Part shown: piece after piece, positions 53,974 to 62,780 of the stretch
Layout: each line of letters begins with the position of its first letter
Position numbering within the stretch: the stretch's first letter is position 1
Origin: Mycoplana azooxidifex
GTDB lineage: Bacteria; Pseudomonadota; Alphaproteobacteria; Rhizobiales; Rhizobiaceae
DNA length: 64,000 nt
Direction of reading: 5' to 3'
Assembly: GCF_014196765.1 (NCBI RefSeq)
Contig: NZ_JACIEE010000007.1
Span: 1 to 64,000, forward strand
Position numbers and translations under genes: made by a program
Notes under the pieces: model-generated
Told to the model about the DNA's origin: nothing
What the model saw: the letters and a program-made list of their open reading frames with translations, nothing else
Databases searched by the model: none

Positions 53974-54031
53974 CCGATATATCTTTTTTCTAGATATATC
54001 TTGATTTCCGATATATCGCGTTCTATATCGG
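53974..54031. promoter_or_regulatory. Phased PadR-type operator array
   Basis: Three exact GATATATC palindromes at 53976-53983, 53993-54000 and 54010-54017, each 17 bases apart, plus a degenerate TATATC at 54024-54029. The array opens with CCCGATATA and closes with TATATCGGG, and 54008-54031 is itself a dyad with eight-base arms. It ends five bases before the PadR start codon, so it probably mediates autorepression. Confidence 0.75.
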
Positions 54032-54036
54032 GATCC

Positions 54037-54597
54037 ATGAGACATCATGGACACTTTGGCTTCGGCCGCACCTTTTCGCCGTCCGACGACCGATCGGGCC
54101 ACCACAACCATCATGACCACCATGGGCGCGGCAGACGCGGCAGGCTCTTCGACTACGGGGACCTGCGCCTTTTGATGCTCGCCATGATCGCCGAGGCGCC
54201 GAGCCACGGCTACGAGCTGATCAAGTCGATCGAGGAGCGGTTCGGCGGCGCCTACTCGCCAAGCCCGGGCGTGATCTATCCGACCCTCTCATGGCTGGAC
54301 GACATGGGCTATGCGCTGGTCGAACCCATCGAGGGCGGGCGCAAGCGCTACCGGATCACCGCGGAAGGAAAGGCGTTCCTGGCGGCAAACCGCCAGCTTC
54401 TCGACGATCTGCTTGCCCGCGGCCGCGCCATGGAGCCCGGCGGCAGGAAGGACCTGCCGCTGCAGGTGCTGCGGGCCATGGAGAACCTCAAGCTCGCCAT
54501 GCGCCTGCGGCTCAAGAGCCGTCCGCTCGACGAGGCGGCCATCCAGGCGATCGCCGCAGCGCTGGACGAGGCCGCACAGACAGTGGAGCGCAGCTGA
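54037..54597 (+). CDS. PadR family regulator with His-rich N-terminus (NfeR/YqjI-like)
   Basis: 186-residue regulator. Nine His fall in the first 29 residues (HH at 3-4, His6, HHNHHDHH at 22-29), followed by a PadR winged helix (LFDYGDLRLLMLAMIAEAPSHGYELIKSIEERFGG) and a C-terminal dimerisation helix. E. coli YqjI (NfeR) has the same design; its His-rich extension binds nickel and it represses a ferric reductase gene. ATG 54037 lies just after the GATATATC array. Coupled to a DUF2218 gene. Metal sensing is inferred. Confidence 0.85.
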   Translation: MRHHGHFGFGRTFSPSDDRSGHHNHHDHHGRGRRGRLFDYGDLRLLMLAMIAEAPSHGYELIKSIEERFGGAYSPSPGVIYPTLSWLDDMGYALVEPIEGGRKRYRITAEGKAFLAANRQLLDDLLARGRAMEPGGRKDLPLQVLRAMENLKLAMRLRLKSRPLDEAAIQAIAAALDEAAQTVERS

Positions 54598-54935
54598 TGA
54601 ACACCACACCGTCGATCCCCCATCCGGTCACGAGCACGACTGCCATCCCCACCGAACAGGCCAGCCGGTATCTGCAACAGCTCTGCAAGCATTTTGCCCA
54701 TAAGCGCCCGGTCGAATTCGACGCGACGTCGGGGCAGATCTCGTTTGCGATCGGCGAATGCCGCCTCGCCGCGGATGCCACGGCGCTGCGGATCTCGCTC
54801 GGCGCCGGCGATCCGCAACAGATGGCCGAACTGAAGGACGTAGTCATCCGGCACCTCGTCCGCTTCGCCTTCCGCGAGGAACTGAGCGTTGAATGGCAAA
54901 CGGACCCTTCGGTCGAAGAGCAGAAGCCGAAATAG
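54597..54935 (+). CDS. DUF2218 family protein
   Basis: 112-residue protein whose start overlaps the PadR stop (TGATG, 54595-54599). It shows the DUF2218 pattern: YLQQLCKHFAHKRPVEFD, ISFAIGECRLAADATALRISL, then a C-terminal helix-strand with LKDVVIRHLVRFAFREEL. In other genomes DUF2218 stands next to, or is fused with, siderophore-interacting ferric reductases. That fits the NfeR-like regulator, although no reductase is in this window. Function unknown. Confidence 0.8.
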   Translation: MNTTPSIPHPVTSTTAIPTEQASRYLQQLCKHFAHKRPVEFDATSGQISFAIGECRLAADATALRISLGAGDPQQMAELKDVVIRHLVRFAFREELSVEWQTDPSVEEQKPK

Positions 54936-54991
54936 TCGGCCCTTCGCGACCGGTCACACCCGCTCAACACGGGACATGGAGCGATCATCGC

Positions 54992-55402
54992 TTACGGATC
55001 TGTATATCCCACCGCGCCGATGCGAACAGTTCTACCGGCAGGATCGTGCCGGAAGATGACGCCGCCGGTCGCTTTCGACTGCATGGGCACGTAGTCCAGC
55101 GTCGTCTCGACCGTTTCGACGACGGCATCGCCGTCGAGGAGTTCGCCGCGCACCAGCACCTGGGAGGCGGTCGCGCTGGCAGCGTTGCTGACTTCGAACT
55201 CGACCTGATAGCCCCCGCTCCGAGCCTCCTGGCGCACAACGCGGACCGAGAGATCGGGCGCATCGTCGCGCTGGCGGATCGCCTGGACGCCGATCCAGCC
55301 GATCATGGCAAGGACGCAGGCGGCGGAGACCATTCCTGTCAGCCATTCCAGCACGTGCGGATCGCGGCTCTCTGTGTGTCCGGATACGGAACTCTTCGTC
55401 AT
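54992..55402 (-). CDS. TIGR02588 family protein
   Basis: 136-residue protein with one N-terminal membrane helix (about residues 17-42, LEWLTGMVSAACVLAMIGWIG) and a periplasmic beta-rich domain containing GGYQVEFEVSNAASATASQVLVRGEL and LDYVPMQSKATGGVIF. The family is a conserved partner of TIGR02587 membrane proteins, as here: the gene lies 36 bases after its neighbour. No biochemical function is known. ATG 55402 chosen because it begins the conserved part. Confidence 0.75.
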   Translation of the reverse strand: MTKSSVSGHTESRDPHVLEWLTGMVSAACVLAMIGWIGVQAIRQRDDAPDLSVRVVRQEARSGGYQVEFEVSNAASATASQVLVRGELLDGDAVVETVETTLDYVPMQSKATGGVIFRHDPAGRTVRIGAVGYTDP

Positions 55403-55437
55403 GACGTCTCCTTGCTTCGCAAACCGGGAGGATAATC

Positions 55438-56301
55438 CTAGAGAATAAGACGCGCCGCGGCAGCACCGATGGCGCCGGGCAGGCTCAGGACGACGACCGT
55501 CACCATCGCCTGCGTCGTCGCCACATCGTCCAGGCGGTGAAACGTCCAGAGGCAATAGAGGCTGATGGCCAGCGCGACGAGGTAGCCGGGAAGGGTGAAG
55601 CGGACGAGCGCGTGCCAACCGGGCGTACCGGCCTCGAGGTCATGTCCACCCATGAAGGAGAGCGCATAGACGAAGCCGTGCATCAGCGCGATCGACGCGA
55701 GGATGACGGCGATCGCGTGCCACGGTGTCATCTTGAAGGAGAGCAGGATCATTTCTTCCGTGGGCGCCACGTTCAGGCACAGGAAGAGCGCGCCCACCGC
55801 CATCATGAACAGTTCGCCCGCATAGCTCGTCTCGACCCCGCCGTCGTCCCTGCCACTGTCGTCCTCGCGCTCTTCGTCGCCCACCTCCGGCCCGCCCAGC
55901 TGGCTCCGCCCGAGCAGCGCGCCGATGCTGGCCGGGACCGACTGTATGGCGATCGTCCCGACGATCTCGCCGGGCGACTGGTCCCACCGCAGCACCCCGA
56001 TCGCCCAGAGGATGAGGCCGCTGGAGATCATGCCGAGGAAATAGGCGATGCTGGCATCGCGGATCGCCTCCCGCAGCGTCGTCGTCCGCTCGAAGCCGAT
56101 GCGGCGGGCCAAAAGGACGAGCAGGGGGATATTGACGAGAAGCAGCAGGAAGAGGCGGGACCTGTCGATGTAGAAGCCCAGATCCCACATCTCCATGGTG
56201 AGGAACATCGGCAAGGCGAACAGCAGGGCGCCGGCGAGCCCCCGCGCCAGACCGGTGAGGAAACGGCGGTGGTCGAAGCCGTCTTTGATCGAGGCTTCCA
56301 T
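55438..56301 (-). CDS. TIGR02587 family integral membrane protein
   Basis: 287-residue protein with about seven hydrophobic segments (for example GALLFALPMFLTMEMWDLGFYID, LFLLLLVNIPLLVLLA, AVILASIALMHGFVYALSF) and one acidic cytoplasmic or periplasmic stretch around residue 155 (GDEEREDDSGRDDGG). It matches the TIGR02587 pattern, including NVAPTEEMILLS. It is always seen with TIGR02588 partners, one of which follows directly. Role unknown. Confidence 0.75.
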   Translation of the reverse strand: MEASIKDGFDHRRFLTGLARGLAGALLFALPMFLTMEMWDLGFYIDRSRLFLLLLVNIPLLVLLARRIGFERTTTLREAIRDASIAYFLGMISSGLILWAIGVLRWDQSPGEIVGTIAIQSVPASIGALLGRSQLGGPEVGDEEREDDSGRDDGGVETSYAGELFMMAVGALFLCLNVAPTEEMILLSFKMTPWHAIAVILASIALMHGFVYALSFMGGHDLEAGTPGWHALVRFTLPGYLVALAISLYCLWTFHRLDDVATTQAMVTVVVLSLPGAIGAAAARLIL

Positions 56302-56316
56302 GGCTGCCCCCTCCCG

Positions 56317-57537
56317 CTAGCGAAACGAAAACAGGGTTGCGTCGGGGTCGTCATGGCCGAGGATGCCGGCCGAGAGGATCTCCGCCGCGATCTGGCTGAA
56401 GGTGATGCCGTTGCCCCCGTAGCCCATGGCCGCATGGACGTTGCGGAACCCGGGAACGCGGCCGATCATCGGCAGTCCGTCCGACGTCACGCCGAAGGCG
56501 GCCGACCAGAGGTAGTCCGGCTCCTCGATCTCGAAGCCGATCAGCGCCTTCAGTTTCTTTCGCAACCGTTCGGACTTCGCCGAACGCTTGGCCTCGTCGC
56601 GGAACGCGGTGTCGCTGGCCTCGTCCTCGCCGCCGACGATGATGCGGCCGTCCGGCGTGGAACGGAAATAGAGATAGGGGTCCGCACCCTCCCAGACGAG
56701 ATAATCCTTCAACCATCCCGGCCGGGGATGATGCGGGCGGGTGGCGAGTGCCCAGGTCGAGACGATCGCGTGGCTCTTGTGGGCGACGGCCTCGAGGAAC
56801 TCGTAGCCGGTGCAGAAGACCACGTGCCGCGCCTGGACGAGTTCGCCCCGCGAGGTCGCGACGACGCAACCCTCGCCCAGGGAGCGGATGTCGGTTATCT
56901 CGACGCCCTCGACGATGGAGACGCCCTTCGAGCGGGCCATGCGCAGCAGTCCTGCCGTCAGCTGCGCCGGGTTTGCCGATGCGGAGACATCGGATACGAT
57001 TGCCGCCGTGCGGTCGATGCCGAACTCCTGCCTGAGGGCCGCGCCGCTCTTCAGATCGGCAGACAGCCCGGCCTTGGCCCGCGCCTCCGCCTCGCTTCGG
57101 ATGGCCCGCGCGCCGTAGGCGTCGCCGGCGAGATAGAGGGTCTTCCGCCGCTGCATCTGGCAATCTATCCCGAGCGATCCGACAAGCGTCGTCAGGCTCT
57201 CGACCGCGCGCGCCGAACGTTGCCAGATGCGCCTGGCCTCGGCCACGCCGCGCTGCGCCGCCAGACGGTGCAGGGGCACGTCGATCTCATGCTGGATCAT
57301 GGCGGTACTGGCCATGCTGCTGCCATGGACGGGCTTGCGACGGTCGACGAGGACGATGTCCAGCCCGCGGTCAAGCAGCGCGGTCGCCATCAGCGCGCCG
57401 CCGATACCGGCCCCGACGATCAGGACGTCCACGTCCCGGTCGGACAGGGCGCCTTCCGTCGCCACCCCGATGCCGCGCGTGTGAGACCACAGCGGATCGG
57501 AGGACCGAAGCTTCCTCTTGCGGGTGATGGCCTGCAC
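56317..57537 (-). CDS. FAD-dependent oxidoreductase (DAO family)
   Basis: 406-residue flavoprotein of the D-amino-acid/glycine oxidase superfamily. The FAD motif VLIVGAGIGGALMATALLDRG follows a basic N-terminal tail of some 35 residues. SMASTAMIQHEIDVPLHRLA and the C-terminal GGNGITFSQIAAEIL, which contacts FAD, are typical of YurR/OrdL-like oxidoreductases. The start is the GTG at 57537, six bases after an excellent AGGGGAGG; a TTG at 57555 is the alternative. It is 15 bases upstream of the TIGR02587/TIGR02588 pair and may be co-transcribed. Substrate unknown. Confidence 0.85.
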   Translation of the reverse strand: MQAITRKRKLRSSDPLWSHTRGIGVATEGALSDRDVDVLIVGAGIGGALMATALLDRGLDIVLVDRRKPVHGSSMASTAMIQHEIDVPLHRLAAQRGVAEARRIWQRSARAVESLTTLVGSLGIDCQMQRRKTLYLAGDAYGARAIRSEAEARAKAGLSADLKSGAALRQEFGIDRTAAIVSDVSASANPAQLTAGLLRMARSKGVSIVEGVEITDIRSLGEGCVVATSRGELVQARHVVFCTGYEFLEAVAHKSHAIVSTWALATRPHHPRPGWLKDYLVWEGADPYLYFRSTPDGRIIVGGEDEASDTAFRDEAKRSAKSERLRKKLKALIGFEIEEPDYLWSAAFGVTSDGLPMIGRVPGFRNVHAAMGYGGNGITFSQIAAEILSAGILGHDDPDATLFSFR

Positions 57538-57677
57538 TCGATACCTCCCCTTCAAGGCTTCCTGCCGCCGGATTTTCCCGGAACTCCCCCGCGAACGTCA
57601 CCATGCGCGGAAATCGCAGCGTACTCAACTTGCCGGCCCCGCTTCGCGGACTATCTGCTTGCGGACGGGAGGACATA

Positions 57678-59612
57678 ATGGCCAAGCGAAGCGATGAGTT
57701 CCAAGACCTTGATGTGCCGTCGCTCCAGGGCGCCCGGCCCAACATGCCCACCCTGCTGACCTTCGTCGGCGCGGTCGCGATGCTCTATCTGGCGCGGGAC
57801 GTCTTCCTGCCGATCGCGATCGCGCTTCTCCTCACCTTCGCGCTCGCGCCGGTCGTGACCATGCTGCGCAGGGTCGGCTTCTCGCGGATACTGGCCGTCA
57901 TCTCGACGGCCTTGTTCGCCTTTTCCCTGATCGCCGTCGTCAGCCTCGTCATCGCGCTGCAGGTGACAAACCTGGCCCGCAGCATCCCGACCTACCAGGC
58001 AAACGTCGTCAGCAAGATCGAGGCCATGCGCGAGGCCGGCTCCGGAACCGGCATTTTCAGCCAGATCTCCTCCGTGTTTGAGCGCATCAGCCGGGAGATC
58101 AGCGAGACATCGAACGAGGAAGCCGCCCCCGCCAAGCCCGTCCTGGTCGAGATCTATGCGCCGGATCATCCGATCCAGGTGCTGACCAACCTGATCGTGC
58201 CGCTGCTGGCGCCGGTGGCGATGGCGGGCCTCGTGATCGTCGTCGTCATCTTCATGCTGCTGGAGCGGGAGGACCTGCGCGACCGCTTCATCAGGCTCGT
58301 CGGATACGGCGACCTGCATCGCACCACCGAGGCGCTGGAGGACGCCGGAACCCGCGTCGGGCACTACCTCCTGATGCAGCTCGTGGTGAACATTCTCTAC
58401 GGCCTGCCGGTTGCCGCCGGGTTGTGGCTGATCGGGATCCCCAACGCGATCCTGTGGGGGCTGCTCGCGATCGTCTTCCGCTTCGTGCCCTATATCGGCC
58501 CGATCATCGCGATGATCCTGCCGTTGTTCCTGGCCGTGGCCGTCGCACCCGGATGGACGATGCTGATCTGGACGGCGACGCTCTTCATCGTCATGGAGCT
58601 CGTGATCAACAACGTGGTGGAACCGACGCTCTATGGCTCCAAGACCGGTCTGTCGCCGCTTGCGATCATCGTATCGGCGATCTTCTGGGCCTGGATCTGG
58701 GGGCCGGTGGGGCTGGTCCTGTCGACGCCGCTGACGGTGTGTCTGGTGGTGCTGGGCAAGCATGTCCCGCAGTTCGGCTTCCTCCAGGTCCTCTTCGGCA
58801 GCGATCCCGTGCTGGCGCCGCATGCCAGGCTCTACCAGCGCCTCCTGGCCGGCGACCCGGACGAGGCCACGGACCAGGCCGAGGAGCGGCTGGAGGAGGA
58901 CTATCTGGTCGACTACTACGCGACCGTGGCGATCCCGGCGCTGGCCTTGGCCGAACACGATCGCGCCCGCGGGGTGATGAGTGAGACGCAGCGGCTGAGG
59001 GTGGCCGAAAGCGGCATGACGCTGGTCGCCAACATGGACGACATCGCCCTCGAAGAGGCGCAGGAAGATGACGGCGAAGACGCGCTGGTCGAGCCGGACG
59101 TGACGAAGGAGGCCGTGACGGAGACCGGCGAAGGCCAGCGCATCCTCTGTCTCGGCGGTCGCGGCGAGCTGGACGATGTGACTGCGGCGATGCTGGCGCA
59201 GGTTCTTCGCGTAGAGGGCGCGCATGCGACCGCAGAGAACCACCGCCTGATGGAACCGGCCCGCATCCGCCAGATCCCGGTAGGCGACTTCGATACGATC
59301 GTCATCTGCTATCTCAACCAGGATTCGCTCAAGCACGCGCGCTTCGCCGTCCGGCGGCTGAAGCGGATCAACGCGGCGCTGCGGGTGGGCGTGGCGCTGT
59401 GGAAGCCGGGTGAGGAAGAAGAGGAGCCCGATCTCAAGGCCGCGGTCGAAGCCGGCGCGGCACTGAACGCCGACTTCCTGTGCACCGACATGACCACCGC
59501 CGCCATCGCGACGCTGACGACGGCGCCGGTGGTGCCGCTCGCCGTGCCGGGCAAGGTTCGGGCCAGGCGCCGTCTCGTCCCCGACCGGCCAAAGGTCGTC
59601 AACCTGCGCTGA
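57678..59612 (+). CDS. AI-2E family transporter with a long C-terminal soluble domain
   Basis: 644-residue protein. Residues about 20-380 form the eight-helix AI-2E/PerM domain (YLARDVFLPIAIALLLTFALAPV, FRFVPYIGPIIAMILPLF, NNVVEPTLYGSKTGLSPLAIIVSAIFW). About 260 further residues are hydrophilic: an acidic stretch near 455-475, then a Rossmann-like segment (RILCLGGRGELDDVTAAMLA, about residue 488 on). PerM proteins without the tail are near 350 residues. Some family members are sodium/proton antiporters; AI-2 export is not assured. Probably monocistronic. Confidence 0.85.
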   Translation: MAKRSDEFQDLDVPSLQGARPNMPTLLTFVGAVAMLYLARDVFLPIAIALLLTFALAPVVTMLRRVGFSRILAVISTALFAFSLIAVVSLVIALQVTNLARSIPTYQANVVSKIEAMREAGSGTGIFSQISSVFERISREISETSNEEAAPAKPVLVEIYAPDHPIQVLTNLIVPLLAPVAMAGLVIVVVIFMLLEREDLRDRFIRLVGYGDLHRTTEALEDAGTRVGHYLLMQLVVNILYGLPVAAGLWLIGIPNAILWGLLAIVFRFVPYIGPIIAMILPLFLAVAVAPGWTMLIWTATLFIVMELVINNVVEPTLYGSKTGLSPLAIIVSAIFWAWIWGPVGLVLSTPLTVCLVVLGKHVPQFGFLQVLFGSDPVLAPHARLYQRLLAGDPDEATDQAEERLEEDYLVDYYATVAIPALALAEHDRARGVMSETQRLRVAESGMTLVANMDDIALEEAQEDDGEDALVEPDVTKEAVTETGEGQRILCLGGRGELDDVTAAMLAQVLRVEGAHATAENHRLMEPARIRQIPVGDFDTIVICYLNQDSLKHARFAVRRLKRINAALRVGVALWKPGEEEEEPDLKAAVEAGAALNADFLCTDMTTAAIATLTTAPVVPLAVPGKVRARRRLVPDRPKVVNLR

Positions 59613-59655
59613 CGGCGGCCGGAACGCGCCGCGCGGGCCATGGCAAAACAACGCC

Positions 59656-59686
59656 TTGACCTTGACATGATGGGAAGGTGCATGAT
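59656..59686 (+). promoter_or_regulatory. CueR/HmrR-type copper promoter of copA
   Basis: -35 TTGACC at 59656-59661 and -10 CATGAT at 59681-59686 with a 19-base spacer, the over-long spacing typical of MerR-family promoters. Inside lies the dyad ACCTT...GGAAGGT (59660-59679), which matches the CueR box ACCTTCC-N7-GGAAGGT with the left arm partly degenerate. The regulator gene follows the ATPase. Confidence 0.75.
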
Positions 59687-59712
59687 GCTTCCAGAATAAA
59701 GGAACCTGCATC

Positions 59713-62232
59713 ATGCTTACAGTCAAGGAACCCCTGCCCGCAGATCCCCTGCCCGCGCAGACGGTCAAGCTCGCCATCGAGGACATGACCTGCGCCTCCT
59801 GCGTGCGCCGTGTGGAGAAGGCGATCTCTGCCGTTCCGGGTGTCGCAAGCGCCCGGGTCAATCTCGCCACCGCGCGGGCGGACATCAGCTTTGACGGCAA
59901 GGTCGATATCGCCGGCGTCGCGCAGGCGGTCCGGGCAGCCGGCTATGGCGTCGACGAGGAGACGCTCGAATTCCCTGTCGAGGGCATGACCTGCGCTTCC
60001 TGCATCGCGCGGGTCGAAAAGGCCCTGAAGGCAGTGCCCGGCGTCCTGGACGCCACCGCCAATCTCGCCAATGAACACGCCCGCGTCCGCTTCCTGCGCG
60101 GCACCGTCGATTTCGACGATCTTGCCGCCGCCGTCGAAAGGACCGGCTATCATGCCCTGCGCGCATCCACTGTCGATGCGCCGTCGGACGAGGACAGGCG
60201 CGCAGCCGAGGTCGCAGGTCTCCGCCGTTCGCTCATCCTCGCAGCCTTGCTGACTGCCCCCCTCTTCGTCATGGAGATGGGTTCGCATGCCGTGCCGGCG
60301 TTCGGGCACTACATTCACGAGACCATCGGCATGCAGGCGAGCCGTGTCATCCAGTTCGTGCTGGCGACGATCGTGCTTGCCGGACCCGGCGCGCGCTTCT
60401 TCCGCAAGGGCGTCCCGAGCCTGCTGCGCGGGGCGCCGGACATGAACGCGCTGGTCGTGATCGGCACGGCCGCCGCCTGGGGCTTCTCCACCGTCGCGAC
60501 CTTCGCGCCGGGACTGCTTCCGGGCGGCACAGCCAACGTCTACTTCGAGGCCGCCGCCGTCATCGTCACGCTGATCCTCGCCGGCCGCTTTCTCGAAGCC
60601 CGCGCCAAGGGTCGCACCGGCGAAGCGATCCGGCACCTGGCCGGATTGCGGGCAACGTCGGCTCGCGTCCTGAAGGACGGCCAGCCGGTCGATGTCGCGC
60701 TCGAGGCGGTCATGCCGGGCAACATCGTGCTTGTGCGGCCCGGCGAGAAGATCCCGGTGGACGGCGACGTCACCGAGGGGCGTTCCTTCGTCGACGAATC
60801 CATGATCACCGGCGAGCCGATGCCGGTCGAGCGCAAGACCGGCGATCCCGTCACCGGTGGCACGCTGAACACGACCGGCTCGTTTTCCTTCCGCGCCACC
60901 CGCGTCGGCGCAGATACGGTGCTGTCGCAGATCATCCGCATGGTCGTGGATGCGCAGTCCGCCAAACTGCCGATCCAGGCGCTGGTCGACCGCGTGACCC
61001 AGTGGTTCGTGCCGGCGATCATCGCCACAGCGCTTGTCACCTTTGGCCTCTGGTACGTACTCGGCCCCGAACCGGCGCTGGCGCATGCGCTGGTGGCGGC
61101 CGTCGCCGTCCTCATCATCGCCTGCCCCTGCGCCATGGGCCTTGCCACGCCCACCTCGATCATCACCGGCACCGGGCGGGCGGCGGAGCTCGGCGTGCTG
61201 TTCAGGCAGGGCACCGCGCTGCAGACGCTCGAGACGACCGACATCGTCGCCGTCGACAAGACCGGCACGCTGACGCTCGGTCGGCCGACGCTGACGGAGA
61301 TCGTCCCGGCCGAAGGTTTCGAACGGCAGGAGGTTCTGGCGCTGGTGGCTGCGGCCGAGGTGCGCTCGGAGCATCCGATCGCCCTCGCCATCCACGAGGC
61401 GGCAAAGGCGGAAGGACTGGAACTTCCGCTCGCCGACGCCTTCGAGGCGACATCCGGCCGCGGTATTTCGGCGACAGTCGCCGGGCGCCGGGTCGAGATC
61501 GGCTCGATCGGCCACATGAGCGCGCTCGGCCTCGATACCACACCGTTTGCCGAGGTTGCGCAACGGCTGTCAGGCCAGGGCGCCTCGCCCCTCTATGCCG
61601 CAATCGACGGCCGGCTCGCCGCCCTCTTCGCGGTGACTGATCCGGTGAAGCCCACCACCAGGGAAGCGATCGCGCAGTTGAAGGCGCTCGGCATCGGGGT
61701 CGCCATGATCACCGGCGACAACCGGGGCACCGCGAACGCCGTGGCGGCGGACCTCGGCATCGACCAAGTGATGGCCGAGGTCCTGCCGGACGGCAAGGTC
61801 GCCGCCGTGAAGGCGCTGTCGCAAGAGGGCAGCAGGAAGGTGGCCTTCGTCGGCGACGGCATCAACGACGCCCCTGCCCTTGCCGCCGCAGACACCGGCA
61901 TTGCGATCGGCACGGGGACCGATGTCGCCATCGAGAGCGCCGATATCGTGCTGATGGCCGGAGACCTGCGCGGCGTCGCGACCGGGATTGCGCTCTCCCG
62001 GGCGACCATGCGCAACATCCGCCAGAACCTGTTCTGGGCCTTCGGCTACAATGTGGCGCTGATCCCGGTTGCCGCAGGCGCGCTCTACCCGGCCTTCGGC
62101 CTGCTGCTGTCGCCGGCGATCGCGGCGGGCGCGATGGCGCTTTCCAGCGTCTTCGTCGTCAGCAACGCCCTCAGGCTGAAGCGGTTCCGGCCCGCCGGCG
62201 CGGGCCATGGAAGCAAGGAGGACAGGACATGA
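59713..62232 (+). CDS. copA: Copper-translocating P-type ATPase (CopA, two HMA domains)
   Basis: 839-residue P1B-type ATPase that exports Cu(I). Two N-terminal metal-binding domains carry MTCASC (Cys27/30 and Cys94/97). The transmembrane ion site is CPC in [13 protein letters not shown]. The actuator GEPM, phosphorylation motif DKTGTLT, the HP of SEHPIALAI and the hinge [10 protein letters not shown] are all present. Start ATG 59713. Downstream, a CueR-type gene overlaps it by four bases. Copper-induced from the 19-base-spaced promoter. Confidence 0.96.
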   Translation: MLTVKEPLPADPLPAQTVKLAIEDMTCASCVRRVEKAISAVPGVASARVNLATARADISFDGKVDIAGVAQAVRAAGYGVDEETLEFPVEGMTCASCIARVEKALKAVPGVLDATANLANEHARVRFLRGTVDFDDLAAAVERTGYHALRASTVDAPSDEDRRAAEVAGLRRSLILAALLTAPLFVMEMGSHAVPAFGHYIHETIGMQASRVIQFVLATIVLAGPGARFFRKGVPSLLRGAPDMNALVVIGTAAAWGFSTVATFAPGLLPGGTANVYFEAAAVIVTLILAGRFLEARAKGRTGEAIRHLAGLRATSARVLKDGQPVDVALEAVMPGNIVLVRPGEKIPVDGDVTEGRSFVDESMITGEPMPVERKTGDPVTGGTLNTTGSFSFRATRVGADTVLSQIIRMVVDAQSAKLPIQALVDRVTQWFVPAIIATALVTFGLWYVLGPEPALAHALVAAVAVLIIACPCAMGLATPTSIITGTGRAAELGVLFRQGTALQTLETTDIVAVDKTGTLTLGRPTLTEIVPAEGFERQEVLALVAAAEVRSEHPIALAIHEAAKAEGLELPLADAFEATSGRGISATVAGRRVEIGSIGHMSALGLDTTPFAEVAQRLSGQGASPLYAAIDGRLAALFAVTDPVKPTTREAIAQLKALGIGVAMITGDNRGTANAVAADLGIDQVMAEVLPDGKVAAVKALSQEGSRKVAFVGDGINDAPALAAADTGIAIGTGTDVAIESADIVLMAGDLRGVATGIALSRATMRNIRQNLFWAFGYNVALIPVAAGALYPAFGLLLSPAIAAGAMALSSVFVVSNALRLKRFRPAGAGHGSKEDRT

Positions 62233-62669
62233 ACATCGGCGAGGCGGCGGCGGCCAGCGGCGTCACCGCAAAAATGATCCGCCACTACGAATCGATCGGC
62301 CTGATCCAGGAGGCCGGCCGCACCGGGGCCGGCTATCGTACCTACGGGCCGAAGGATCTGGCCACCCTCTCCTTCATCCGCCGCTCGCGCGATCTCGGCT
62401 TTTCCATCGCCCAGATCCGCGATCTCCTCGCGCTCTGGCAGGACCGCAGCCGCGCCTCCGCAGACGTCAAGCGCATCGCCGGCGGGCACATCGAGGAACT
62501 GACGGCAAAGATGCAGCAGTTGCAGGAAATGGTAATGACCCTGCAGCATCTCTCGTCCCACTGCCACGGCGACGACCGGCCGGACTGCCCCATCCTCGAG
62601 CGGCTGGCGACGGGGGTGGGCGACGAGGATTGCTGCGAGCCCGCTGCCGCGATGAAAGGCCGGTCGTAG
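62229..62669 (+). CDS. cueR: Copper-responsive MerR family regulator (CueR/HmrR)
   Basis: 146-residue MerR-family activator. The N-terminal winged helix ([25 protein letters not shown]) is followed by the dimerisation coiled coil. The Cu(I) loop has Cys-x7-Cys in [12 protein letters not shown], the CueR pattern. A Cys pair near the C-terminus (DCCEP) resembles rhizobial HmrR. The ATG overlaps the copA stop (ATGA, 62229-62232). It most likely activates the promoter at 59656-59686 by untwisting its spacer when copper binds. Confidence 0.93.
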   Translation: MNIGEAAAASGVTAKMIRHYESIGLIQEAGRTGAGYRTYGPKDLATLSFIRRSRDLGFSIAQIRDLLALWQDRSRASADVKRIAGGHIEELTAKMQQLQEMVMTLQHLSSHCHGDDRPDCPILERLATGVGDEDCCEPAAAMKGRS

Positions 62670-62780
62670 TGCACCACCGCGTCCGGCTGCCGCGATCGGT
62701 CGCGATCAAATTCTGTTGAGTTCCTGCCGCTCCCGCCTGCCCGTAGAGTGCAGGCCGGGTTTTGGCACGGGAGGAACACG

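Noticed and set aside
59680-59716. An RNA hairpin hiding the copA start codon (riboregulation)
   Set aside because: If transcription starts about seven bases after the inferred -10, the left arm is not in the transcript, so the stem cannot form in RNA. Kept only as a DNA dyad.
57651-59900. A long minus-strand frame opposite the AI-2E gene, and similar ones at 38305-40803 (plus) and 59599-61563 (minus)
   Set aside because: Same wobble artefact: each lies opposite or out of frame to a gene with clear motifs and has no recognisable domain or ribosome site.
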